Source: an uncultured Clostridia bacterium (lineage in GTDB: Bacteria > Bacillota > Clostridia > Christensenellales > UBA1242). From it: a DNA stretch of 22,554 nucleotides. Made by a program: the position numbers and the translations under genes. Positions 14,829 to 21,895 of the stretch are shown here, in pieces. The notes under the pieces are model-generated. The model was not told where the DNA came from. It saw only the letters and a list, made by a program, of their open reading frames with translations, and did not search any database. Numbering within the stretch: the first letter of the stretch is position 1; each line of letters opens with the position of its first letter. The stretch covers positions 1 to 22,554 of the forward strand of contig CANQRE010000009.1 of the NCBI GenBank assembly GCA_947626175.1, given 5' to 3'.

Positions 14829-15629
14829 ATGAAAGCGATAATCTTATGTGCTGGGTTTGGAACAAGACTTTATCCCTACACTCAAAACAAACCCAAAGCA
14901 CTTTTGTGCGTTAAAGGCAAAACTCTTTTGGACCTTTTGGTCGACAATATAAATCAAATTGACGAAATTGACGAAATTGTGATTGTTTCAAATAAAAAGT
15001 TTTTCGGTGATTTTTTTGATTACAAAAAAGTGCTCGACACTGACAAAAAAGTCACTGTTTTAAACGATGGCGTGATGGACAACGAACATCGCTTGGGCGC
15101 AGTGAGAGATTTGAAATTTGCAATGGACAGAATGGGCTGGGGAAACAAGCATGAACTGATGGTGCTTGCCGGCGACAACTGGTTTGATTTTTCACTTAAG
15201 GACTTTTTCAATTTTTATGTTGAGCATGGACGAAACTCCACTGTTTTTGGACAAACAAAAAAAGATCCAAAAATTTTGCGTGCTGGCGCTGTTGCAATTT
15301 TGGACAAAAATGGACTTGTTAAGGATTTGGAAGAAAAACCTTTGGAGCCAAAATCTGATTTTGCCGTTGGACCATTTTATATCTACAACAAATCTTCTGC
15401 TGGAGCAGTGGGATTGTTTTTGGCTGACAAATCAAATTCAGCTGACGCACCTGGGAGCTATCCTGCCTGGCTTGTTAAGCACTACTGCTCACCTTCTTCA
15501 TCGCATCCGCTTTATGCCTGGGACATAAAGGACAAACATTTTTTGGATATAGGAACAAGAGAAGCCTTTGAAAATGTTGACGAAATCATTGACAATTTCA
15601 ATCGCCCAGAAATAAGTTTAAGCAAATAA
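14829..15629 (+). CDS. Sugar-phosphate nucleotidyltransferase
   Basis: 266 residues with the NTP-transferase fold. The N-terminal signature is MKAIILCAGFGTRLYPYTQN followed by KPKALL, the G-x-G-T-R-L-x-P-x-T...P-K motif that binds the NTP. LAGDNWFDF supplies the metal-binding Asp, LEEKP the sugar-binding Glu-Lys, and FLDIGTREAFENV closes the domain. It should join a sugar 1-phosphate to an NTP to make an activated sugar, as in RmlA, GalU or GlmU N-domains; the exact sugar cannot be told. There is no left-handed beta-helix domain, so it is not GlmU or GlgC. AAAGGA precedes ATG 14829. It is a single-gene unit and no sugar-pathway genes are nearby. Confidence 0.9.
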   Translation: MKAIILCAGFGTRLYPYTQNKPKALLCVKGKTLLDLLVDNINQIDEIDEIVIVSNKKFFGDFFDYKKVLDTDKKVTVLNDGVMDNEHRLGAVRDLKFAMDRMGWGNKHELMVLAGDNWFDFSLKDFFNFYVEHGRNSTVFGQTKKDPKILRAGAVAILDKNGLVKDLEEKPLEPKSDFAVGPFYIYNKSSAGAVGLFLADKSNSADAPGSYPAWLVKHYCSPSSSHPLYAWDIKDKHFLDIGTREAFENVDEIIDNFNRPEISLSK

Positions 15630-15657
15630 AAAAATGCCGTAACCACGGCATTTTTTT
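15629..15657. terminator. Bidirectional terminator
   Basis: AAAAAATGCCGT (15629-15640), loop AACC, then ACGGCATTTTTT (15645-15656). The T run on the plus strand ends the nucleotidyltransferase transcript; the A run gives the same on the minus strand for the convergent membrane-protein gene. Confidence 0.9.
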
Positions 15658-15686
15658 GTTTTTTGATGTTTTTTTCAATAAAATTG

Positions 15687-16439
15687 CTATTTTTCGTTGT
15701 TTTCTGTCAAATTTTCATCTTTTTCGGCTTGTTTGTTTTTCCTAAGCTTGGAGTTTTCAAAAAGTTTGTGCTTGACTGAAAACTCTTTTTCCATTGATGA
15801 AATAAACAAATTTTTTCGTGTCCATTTGCTGATCAAATAATGAAGTGCAAACAATGCCGCTCCGCCAAAGTTGCAGCAAATGTCTTCCATAGTGTCGGTC
15901 ACAAGCGGCGCTGAAAATCCTTCAACAAACTCACCTTGCAAGCGAGTGTTTGCAACAATGCTTGCAACCCATTCATATATTTCCCACGCACATTCAATGA
16001 GAAGCGAAAACGCCAGACAAAACAGTGCAATCAACAAAAAGTGCATTTTTGTTTGATGTGACGTTCTGCAAATGATAAACAGTCCAAGCATTGCCATGAG
16101 ATATCCCATCACAAAATGCACAACAATGTCAAGCCACGCAAATGTGAGATAGCCGCTCAGCGCCGACCCCCATAGGCCAGCCAAAATGAAATATAAATTA
16201 AAAATCAAAAACACTGAATTTGGAAGTTTTGTGCGGAAAATCAGTTCATACAAAAACGGAATCACACCAACGATGAGCAACCCCAAGCTCGCCGCAAATC
16301 TGCCATTTGGATCTTCGCCAAGCTTGTAAGCAATTGCAAGGCCTATTGCTGTGAGCATGATTGCTGCGTCAAGAGCAATGTTGATATAGCGAAATATTTT
16401 TTCGCCTTTTGTGGACAAAGCAAAATTTTTGTCTTTCAT
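15687..16439 (-). CDS. Multi-pass membrane protein, YjdF/DUF2238-like
   Basis: 250 residues with about six membrane segments and a Lys/Glu-rich cytoplasmic C-tail. Conserved polar positions inside the membrane part are DIVVHFVMGY (Asp, His), LLIECAWEIYEWV (two Glu, Trp) and TDTMEDICCNFGGA (Asp, Asn). This arrangement resembles the YjdF/DUF2238 family, whose function is unknown. The Asp/His/Glu set could be a membrane-embedded active or metal site, but this is inference. AAAGGAG lies a few bases before ATG 16439. It starts 10 nt after the valS stop and so is probably cotranscribed with valS. Confidence 0.7.
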   Translation of the reverse strand: MKDKNFALSTKGEKIFRYINIALDAAIMLTAIGLAIAYKLGEDPNGRFAASLGLLIVGVIPFLYELIFRTKLPNSVFLIFNLYFILAGLWGSALSGYLTFAWLDIVVHFVMGYLMAMLGLFIICRTSHQTKMHFLLIALFCLAFSLLIECAWEIYEWVASIVANTRLQGEFVEGFSAPLVTDTMEDICCNFGGAALFALHYLISKWTRKNLFISSMEKEFSVKHKLFENSKLRKNKQAEKDENLTENNEK

Positions 16440-16449
16440 TTTTCTCCTT

Positions 16450-18861
16450 TTATTGCAAATCTAACTCAATTTTTGTTATATGTCCGCCTTTTTTGATTTT
16501 TCGTGTTTTCACATTTTCTGCAAACAATGTTGCTTTGAAATCCTTGCAAGCTTGTTGCAAGCAGTCCAAAATGTTTTCATCCCCGCTTATGCACAAGTTT
16601 TTGACAGTTGTTTTGAGCGACACATTGTGATTTGTTTTTTCGCCGCGAACAGCACTTATAAACTCAACCAGCTTGTCGCCTTGCTCAACCTCTTTTGCAA
16701 AATCAAATTTAAGAGGCTTGATTGTTGTCAAATGAATTGATTTGTTGTCATGATACAGTTCTTGATAAATCTCTTCAGTTATAAATGGGAAGAAAATGCT
16801 GAAGTCTTGCAAAAGTTTGTATAAAATCGTGTAAACCGCCTTTTGACCTGAATATCTTGCCTTTTCGCCGAACTCTTCAGGGCGATATAATCTATGTTTT
16901 ACGATTTCAATGTAATTATCACAGAAATTCCAGAAATATTTTTCAAGATGATTGAGTGCAAGGCCAACTTCAAACTCATCCAAATATTTGCAAAAGCCTT
17001 TTTCCATTTCTTGCAATGAGCCAAGCGCCCATTTGTCAAAAAATTCATAATCCGAAAACTTTTTGTCCTTGAAATCTTGAATGTGCATTTCGATAAACTT
17101 TGCAACATTCCAAATTTTGTTGACCAATTTTCGACCGCGAAGCAATGTTTCTTCGCTGAAAAGCATGTCCGTTCCAAGTCTGCCCGAGCCAGCCCAATAA
17201 CGAACAACATCAGCGGAATATTCATTTATAAGGTCGATTGGGTCATTTTTGCTGTTGCCCTTGCTTTTGCTGATTTTTTCGCCTTTGTTTGCCATAACAA
17301 AGCCTGAAATCATCACATTTTCCCATGGCTTTTGGCCAAAATGATAAAATGATTTCACGATTGTGTAAAAATCCCACGTTCTGATTATTTCGGATGCGTT
17401 GGCTCTTAAAGTCATTGGCCTAAGGATGTTTTCAAGGCTATTTTTTTCGCCATATCTCATGTTGATAAGCGGCGTTGTTGACGATGTTGCCCATGTGTCC
17501 ATCACGTCTTTTTCAGGCACAAACTCTTTGCAGCCGCATTTTGAGCAGCATTTTTGCTTTGGCTGTGACGTTAACGGATTGACAGGCAAATCCTCTTCCC
17601 TTGCAAAAACTGGCTCGCCACATTTTTTGCAATACCAAACCGGAAATGGAACGCCAAAATATCTTTGTCTTGAAATGCACCAATCCCATGCAACATTGTT
17701 CACCCATTCATTGAATCTTGCCTTCATGTGTGCTGGGTGCCACTTGATTTGATCGCCGATTTTCAAAAAGTCCTTTTTATGATCCATGATGTTGATGAAC
17801 CACTGCTTCATAACCGCATATTCGGCTTCTTTTCCGCATCTTTCATGGACTTGAACTTCATGCTCAAGTTCTTCGATTTTGACAACGTAGCCTTGGTCAC
17901 TTAAATCTTGAACTATCTTTTTTCGCGCTTCCAATATTTTTAGGCCGCCATAATTTTTGACTTCGCTTGCAATTTTGCCGTCTGAAGTGAAAATGTTTTT
18001 AAGCGGCAAGTTATATTTTTTCCACCATTCAATGTCCGTTTGGTCGCCAAAAGTGCAGCACATAACAATGCCTGTGCCTTTGTCGATTGCAACTTTTTCG
18101 TCTGCCATGATTGGAACAACTGCGTCAACGAGTGGAATCACCGCTTTCTTTCCAATAAGGTGTGAATGTTTTTCATCCTTTGGATTTACAAACACCGCAA
18201 CAATCGCCGGCAAAAGTTCAGGCCTTGTGGTGGCAATTGTGAATGTTTCGCCGTTTTCAAGCGTTTTGAAATTGATAAAATTGAAAGTTGTTTTGATTTT
18301 TTTTGTTTCAAGTTCCGCCTGAGCAATTGATGTCAAGCACTCATTGCACCAAAGCGCTGGACTTTGTTTGTGATAACAATGTCCATCTTTTACAAGTTGC
18401 AAAAAAGACCTTTGGCTGATTTTTATTGTGGATGGGCTGATTGTTTTGTAAGCATAATTCCAATCAGTTCCAACCCCAAGTTTTGAAAACAAAGTTTTGA
18501 ACTCATTTTCATATTTTTCAGTTGTTTTGTAACAAAGCTCGGAAAAAGCTTCTCTGCCAATTTCATGAGCTTTTTTGCCTTGCTCTTTTTCAACCAATCT
18601 TTCACTTGGAAGGCCGTTGTCATCAAAGCCAAAAGGATAAAAAATGTTAAATCCCCTAAGCCTTTTGTAACGTGAGATCATTTCCACTTGCGAATATGAA
18701 AAAACGTGGCCAATATGTATTTTGCCACTTACTGTTGGAGGCGGAGTGTCGATTGAAAAAACCTTTCTTCCATCCGGAATAAATTTGTAAATTTGATTTT
18801 CATTCCAATAGTTAAGCCACTTTGCTTCCTTTTCTTGTGCGCTATATTTTTTGTCTAACAT
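16450..18861 (-). CDS. valS: Valyl-tRNA synthetase, archaeal/rickettsial type
   Basis: 803 residues; charges tRNA-Val. HIGH is at 49-52 within DTPPPTVSGKIHIGHVFSYS and the KMSKS loop is KISKS (529-533). The editing domain has TIATTRPELLPAIVAVFVNP. A Cys-rich insert near 410-440 (CKKCG...CCSKCGC) looks zinc-binding, followed by DVMDTWATSSTTPL. These variants, TTRPELLPA instead of TTRPETMLGD and DTWATSS instead of DTWFSSALWP, belong to the archaeal form also found in Rickettsia and some other bacteria, not to the usual Bacillota ValS. The C-terminal coiled-coil arm of the bacterial type is not apparent. ATG 18861 (MLDKKYSAQEKEAKW) follows AAGGGAAAG; the longer open frame upstream overlaps the promoter. 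Leads an operon with the YjdF-like gene. No T-box leader. Confidence 0.95.
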   Translation of the reverse strand: MLDKKYSAQEKEAKWLNYWNENQIYKFIPDGRKVFSIDTPPPTVSGKIHIGHVFSYSQVEMISRYKRLRGFNIFYPFGFDDNGLPSERLVEKEQGKKAHEIGREAFSELCYKTTEKYENEFKTLFSKLGVGTDWNYAYKTISPSTIKISQRSFLQLVKDGHCYHKQSPALWCNECLTSIAQAELETKKIKTTFNFINFKTLENGETFTIATTRPELLPAIVAVFVNPKDEKHSHLIGKKAVIPLVDAVVPIMADEKVAIDKGTGIVMCCTFGDQTDIEWWKKYNLPLKNIFTSDGKIASEVKNYGGLKILEARKKIVQDLSDQGYVVKIEELEHEVQVHERCGKEAEYAVMKQWFINIMDHKKDFLKIGDQIKWHPAHMKARFNEWVNNVAWDWCISRQRYFGVPFPVWYCKKCGEPVFAREEDLPVNPLTSQPKQKCCSKCGCKEFVPEKDVMDTWATSSTTPLINMRYGEKNSLENILRPMTLRANASEIIRTWDFYTIVKSFYHFGQKPWENVMISGFVMANKGEKISKSKGNSKNDPIDLINEYSADVVRYWAGSGRLGTDMLFSEETLLRGRKLVNKIWNVAKFIEMHIQDFKDKKFSDYEFFDKWALGSLQEMEKGFCKYLDEFEVGLALNHLEKYFWNFCDNYIEIVKHRLYRPEEFGEKARYSGQKAVYTILYKLLQDFSIFFPFITEEIYQELYHDNKSIHLTTIKPLKFDFAKEVEQGDKLVEFISAVRGEKTNHNVSLKTTVKNLCISGDENILDCLQQACKDFKATLFAENVKTRKIKKGGHITKIELDLQ

Positions 18862-18886
18862 ATCTTTCCCTTTTTTACTACAGATA

Positions 18887-18915
18887 AGTATAAACAAAAT
18901 AGCAAAAAAAAACAA
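18887..18915 (-). promoter_or_regulatory. Promoter of valS
   Basis: On the minus strand TTGTTT (18915-18910), 17 nt, TATACT (18892-18887). The predicted leader is about 19 nt, too short for a T-box. Confidence 0.6.
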
Positions 18916-18957
18916 GCAAAATAAGCCTTTACCTTGTTTTTTGAACATTTTTAAAGC

Positions 18958-18984
18958 AAAAAAAAATTGCACCAAGGTGCAATT
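18958..18984 (-). terminator. Terminator of the small membrane protein gene
   Basis: On the minus strand AATTGCACC pairs with GGTGCAATT, followed by nine T. The stem begins at the stop codon of the gene at 18983-19216. Confidence 0.9.
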
Positions 18985-19216
18985 ATTTGATAATCATAAT
19001 AATCAGCGCTGCCAAAATCACCACAAGTGCAAAAGCTTTGAGCACAAGAAGGATTCTGTCATTTGATTCAACCTTTTTTCCTTTGCGGAAAAGCTTTGTG
19101 ATTTTTTTTGCAAACAATGCAAAAAAGATTCCAATAACAAGCAAAATAATCCCCGTCATAACATTTGGCAATTTTAATCTTTCCCAAATTTGATTGTCAA
19201 GCAAAAGTGAAATCAT
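18983..19216 (-). CDS. Small two-segment membrane protein
   Basis: 77 residues, no family recognised. There are two membrane segments, VMTGIILLVIGIFFALFA and ILLVLKAFALVVILAALIIM, joined by a Lys-rich loop KKITKLFRKGKKVESNDR. The positive loop should face the cytoplasm, so both ends are likely outside. GGAGGG precedes ATG 19216, and the gene has its own strong promoter and terminator, which argues that it is real. It is divergent from the substrate-binding lipoprotein gene. Confidence 0.8.
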   Translation of the reverse strand: MISLLLDNQIWERLKLPNVMTGIILLVIGIFFALFAKKITKLFRKGKKVESNDRILLVLKAFALVVILAALIIMIIK

Positions 19217-19239
19217 ATTCCCTCCACAATTTATGTTTT

Positions 19240-19268
19240 ATTTTAGCATTTATTTTGCGTGTTGTCAA
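19240..19268 (-). promoter_or_regulatory. Promoter of the small membrane protein gene
   Basis: On the minus strand TTGACA (19268-19263), 17 nt, TAAAAT (19245-19240). The leader is about 17 nt and contains the ribosome site. Confidence 0.8.
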
Positions 19269-19327
19269 CCCCCATTTTCACCTTACGTGATTTTTTTTCA
19301 TAATATGATTTTTGTAAAGGAGGAAAA

Positions 19328-20353
19328 ATGAAAAAACTAAAATTTGTCGTTTGCTCGGCTCTTTGCCTTATGCTTGCTCTTTCAACCACCTTGTTTTTTG
19401 GCTGCGGAAAAAGAGATTACAACAAAATCAACTTTAACGAAGTTACACATTCAATTTTTTACGCCCCTTTTTATGCCGCAATCAACCTTGGCTACTTTAA
19501 GGACGAAGGCCTTACAATCAACCTTACAAACGGTGGCGGATCAGACGTTTCGATGACCGCGCTTCTTTCCGGCTCGGCTGATATGATTTTGGCTGGCCCT
19601 GAAACAGTTGTTTACACCGATCAAGAAGGCATTTCTGATCAACCAATGGTGTTTGGACAGCTCACACAAACAGACGGGTCATTCATCGTTTCAAAAAAAG
19701 GAGCTTCGTTTTCAATTCAAGACCTTGTGAATGAAGAAATAATCGGCGGAAGAGCCGGCGGAATGCCTGCAATGACTCTTCAATATGCAATTGAAAACGC
19801 GGGGCTATCGATAGGCACAGGCGAAGGCGAAGTCAACTTGAACACAAAAGTGGCTTTCAACGCAATTGCTTATGAATTTGAAAACTCAAGCGCAAACTTC
19901 TGCACACTTTTTGAGCCAAACGCAACCAACCTTGTTGCAAGCAATCCAGATAAATATCACATTGTTGGAGCAGTTGCAGACCTTGTTGACACGCACATTC
20001 CATATACCTGCTTCATTGCAAAAAGCTCATATCTTCAAAAACATGATGACGTTGCGGAAAAGTTTTTAAAGGCTGTGAGAAGAGCATATTTATATCTCAA
20101 AGATTGCTATGAAAACAACCATCTTCGCGATGGCGCAAACGCACTTATAAAGTCTTTTGATGGCATGACACTTGACGATTTGGAAGTTGCAATCGAGGCT
20201 TACTACCGAATTGACGCATTTTCACATGACATGATTATGTCAAGACAATCCCTTCAAACGCTTTTGGATATAACCGAAAACGCTGGAATGCTCAATGGCA
20301 ACTCAAACTATGAAAAAATCATCAACACCGAAATCGCTTCAAGACTTGCCTAA
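19328..20353 (+). CDS. ABC transporter substrate-binding lipoprotein, NMT1/SsuA-like
   Basis: 341 residues. The signal peptide ends in a lipobox around LFFGCGK, so the mature protein is anchored outside the membrane. The mature part is a periplasmic-binding-protein type II fold of the NMT1/SsuA/ThiY group: HSIFYAPFYAAINLGYFKDE, LLSGSADMILAGPETVVYT, IIGGRAGGMPAMTLQYAIE, ANFCTLFEPNATNL and HIPYTCFIAKSSYL. Relatives capture pyrimidine precursors of thiamine, sulfonates or nitrate for import. The ligand here is open. AAAGGAGG precedes ATG 19328. No permease or ATPase gene lies beside it in the window, so it must work with components encoded elsewhere. It is transcribed alone and ends at a strong hairpin. 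Confidence 0.9.
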   Translation: MKKLKFVVCSALCLMLALSTTLFFGCGKRDYNKINFNEVTHSIFYAPFYAAINLGYFKDEGLTINLTNGGGSDVSMTALLSGSADMILAGPETVVYTDQEGISDQPMVFGQLTQTDGSFIVSKKGASFSIQDLVNEEIIGGRAGGMPAMTLQYAIENAGLSIGTGEGEVNLNTKVAFNAIAYEFENSSANFCTLFEPNATNLVASNPDKYHIVGAVADLVDTHIPYTCFIAKSSYLQKHDDVAEKFLKAVRRAYLYLKDCYENNHLRDGANALIKSFDGMTLDDLEVAIEAYYRIDAFSHDMIMSRQSLQTLLDITENAGMLNGNSNYEKIINTEIASRLA

Positions 20354-20359
20354 ACACGC

Positions 20360-20397
20360 AAAAAAAACAAAGGTCCAAACGGGCCTTTTTTTGTTTG
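20360..20397. terminator. Bidirectional terminator
   Basis: AAAGGTCC and GGGCCTTT pair around AAAC, flanked by A8 and T7 runs. On the plus strand it ends the substrate-binding gene. On the minus strand it is the first good terminator after acpS and has a T8 tail. Confidence 0.85.
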
Positions 20398-20511
20398 AAA
20401 CTTTGCGATTTGAAACTTTTTTAAATGACAAATTTTGATTTTGAAAAATTTTTAAAAAAGTGCAAATTTGAAATTTTGACAATTTTTGATTTATGTTTTG
20501 AAAATTTCTAA
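20360..20511 (-). ncRNA. Candidate small RNA between a promoter-like motif and a terminator
   Basis: A minus-strand promoter-like sequence (ATAACA 20546-20541, 17 nt, TATTAT 20523-20518) would start a transcript near 20511 and end at the hairpin 20397-20360, about 150 nt. The body is very AT-rich with repeated TTTCAAA-type words and no clear stem other than the terminator. No open frame with a ribosome site fits. It could equally be just the 3' untranslated end of the acpS operon. Confidence 0.25.
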
Positions 20512-20514
20512 AAC

Positions 20515-20538
20515 GACATAATACCACAATATATTGTG
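20515..20538 (-). promoter_or_regulatory. Promoter-like motif with perfect 14-bp palindrome
   Basis: CACAATATATTGTG (20525-20538) is a perfect palindrome next to CATAATAC (20517-20524). The same arrangement stands before tRNA-Pro at 7108-7131 with only two base changes. The palindrome resembles the NrdR box (acaCwAtATaTwGtgt), but no ribonucleotide reductase gene is near. Confidence 0.45.
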
Positions 20539-20603
20539 TGTGTTATAAAAGAATACTGTCAAAATGTTGAATAATGGCAAAATTTGATGTTTTAAAGATT
20601 GTT

Positions 20604-20942
20604 CTATAATGCAACAACGATTGCGATTGCAATTTCATTTGTGTGAGAAATTGAAACGTCAATTTGAGTTTCATCAAATTCGTCAAATTTTGTTTTTGCC
20701 TTCCCGTGCAAAACAATTTTTGGTCTGCCGCTTGGCTCGTGAGTTAGTTCAATATCCAAAAAACTTATTGTTTTGTCCCCGATAAGTTTGACCACAGCTT
20801 CCTTCACGCACCACAGCGAAGCGATATGCTCATTTTGACTTTTGAACGAACGAACATATTCTATTTCGCTTGGAAGGGCAATTTTTTCAAGAAGTTTTTC
20901 ATTCATGCGCGAAATGTTTTCAATATCAATTCCAGTTTTCAT
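20604..20942 (-). CDS. acpS: Holo-[acyl-carrier-protein] synthase
   Basis: 112 residues; transfers 4'-phosphopantetheine from CoA to acyl carrier protein. The family motifs are present: GIDIENISRM with Mg-binding Asp6, WCVKEAVVK with Glu48, EPSGRPKIVLHG, and VSISHTNEIAIAIVV at the C-terminus. A Trp stands where many members have Phe before the KEA motif. The start at 20942 overlaps the end of recX by 17 nt, so it is translationally coupled. Last gene of the tyrS-yigZ-recX-acpS operon. No hairpin follows directly; the next terminator is at 20397-20360. Confidence 0.95.
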   Translation of the reverse strand: MKTGIDIENISRMNEKLLEKIALPSEIEYVRSFKSQNEHIASLWCVKEAVVKLIGDKTISFLDIELTHEPSGRPKIVLHGKAKTKFDEFDETQIDVSISHTNEIAIAIVVAL

Positions 20943-21549
20943 CTTTCCACTCCTTATTTATCGCCTTTATGATTATATCCCCTGAAAAACCTTTGCCTGC
21001 AAGATGGGCATAGGCTTTTTGCCTTGTTTTTGCATCATGCTCTTTGTTTTTCATATATTTTTTGGCAAGAGTAAGACATGTTTCAAAAGAGCTTTCTTCG
21101 TCACAAAGCTCATTTATTTTTTCTTCGGCAATTTCGCCACTTACACCCTTTTGCATAAGCTCAAATTTGAGTTTTTTTCCGCCTTTTTTGTTTTTATATG
21201 TGCGAATATAACTTTCGGCAAAAAGCGAGTCGTCAACAAGGCCATATTCTTCCAACTTTTCAAGTGCTTCATCTATGCTTTGCAGCAAAAATCCCTTTTC
21301 TTTCAAATAAGTTTTGACCTGTTTTTTTGTTCGAACGCCTTTTTCAATATAGGACACCGCTCGCGAAAAGGCTGCAAGTTTGCCGTTTTCAAGTTTTATT
21401 TCCTTAAGCCTTTCCTCATCAATTTGATCTCCGACCTTCAATTTTGTTTTGACCAAAATTTCATCTTCCAAAGTTCCGTTGAAAACGCCATCGATGAAAA
21501 TCGAATATCTTTCGCCTTTTCCAACTTTTTTGATTTGCGTGATTTCCAT
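20926..21549 (-). CDS. recX: Regulatory protein RecX
   Basis: 207 residues; RecX binds RecA filaments and damps recombination and SOS activity. An N-terminal domain (MEITQIKKVGKGERYSIFID) is followed by three-helix repeats: AAFSRAVSYIEKGVRTKKQV, EALEKLEEYGLVDDSLFAES and AYAHLAGKGFSGDIIIKAIN. The motif YGLVDDSLFAESYI is the family signature. I chose ATG 21549, which follows GGGAGAG and starts one base after the yigZ-like stop; the frame is open further upstream but within that gene. recA is not in the window. Confidence 0.93.
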   Translation of the reverse strand: MEITQIKKVGKGERYSIFIDGVFNGTLEDEILVKTKLKVGDQIDEERLKEIKLENGKLAAFSRAVSYIEKGVRTKKQVKTYLKEKGFLLQSIDEALEKLEEYGLVDDSLFAESYIRTYKNKKGGKKLKFELMQKGVSGEIAEEKINELCDEESSFETCLTLAKKYMKNKEHDAKTRQKAYAHLAGKGFSGDIIIKAINKEWKDENWN

Positions 21550-21550
21550 A

Positions 21551-21895
21551 TTACTCTCCCAAAGCAAGCGAACAAGCTTTTGTGTAAGCGCGAACAAGTC
21601 CGCCAGCTCCAAGTTTTATGCCGCCAAAGTAGCGAACCACAATGACCCCAACGTTTGTCAGCTTTTTCTTTTGAATAACCGACAAAATCGGCGCGCCCGC
21701 TGTGCCTTTTGGCTCGCCATCATCACAGGCTTTTTCTTCAAATGGCGACAAAAAACTGTAGGCATAACAAACATGCGTTGCTTTTTTGTGTGCCACACGA
21801 ATTTGCAAAAGAGCGCTGTCAAAATCGCTTTTGCTGCCATCAACCCTGTAATATATAAATCGTGATTTGTTTATTTCAAGTTCGCCGCTTGTCAT
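21551..21895 (-). CDS. YigZ/IMPACT family protein, single-domain form
   Basis: 114 residues. The UPF0029/IMPACT N-terminal domain is clear: LEINKSRFIYYRVDG, AHKKATHVCYAYSF, DDGEPKGTAGAPIL and the signature VIVVRYFGGIKLGAGGLVRAY. Most bacterial members are about 200 residues with a C-terminal DUF1949 domain, which is missing here. The gene ends cleanly with its stop one base before recX, so this looks like a natural short form and not a break. It starts in the tyrS stop (ATGA overlap). Function is not established; relatives are linked to translation control. Confidence 0.9.
   Translation of the reverse strand: MTSGELEINKSRFIYYRVDGSKSDFDSALLQIRVAHKKATHVCYAYSFLSPFEEKACDDGEPKGTAGAPILSVIQKKKLTNVGVIVVRYFGGIKLGAGGLVRAYTKACSLALGE

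Noticed and set aside
18862..18957. T-box leader upstream of valS
   Set aside because: The predicted leader is about 19 nt and shows no T-box or specifier stem.
18862..18975. Longer N-terminus for ValS beginning MVQFFFALKMF
   Set aside because: It would cover the promoter and ribosome site, and the family start MLDKKYSAQEKEAKW fits 18861.
21004..21645. Long plus-strand open frame opposite recX and the yigZ-like gene
   Set aside because: Phe/Cys-rich translation typical of the antisense of Lys-rich genes; recX and YigZ motifs on the other strand are clear.
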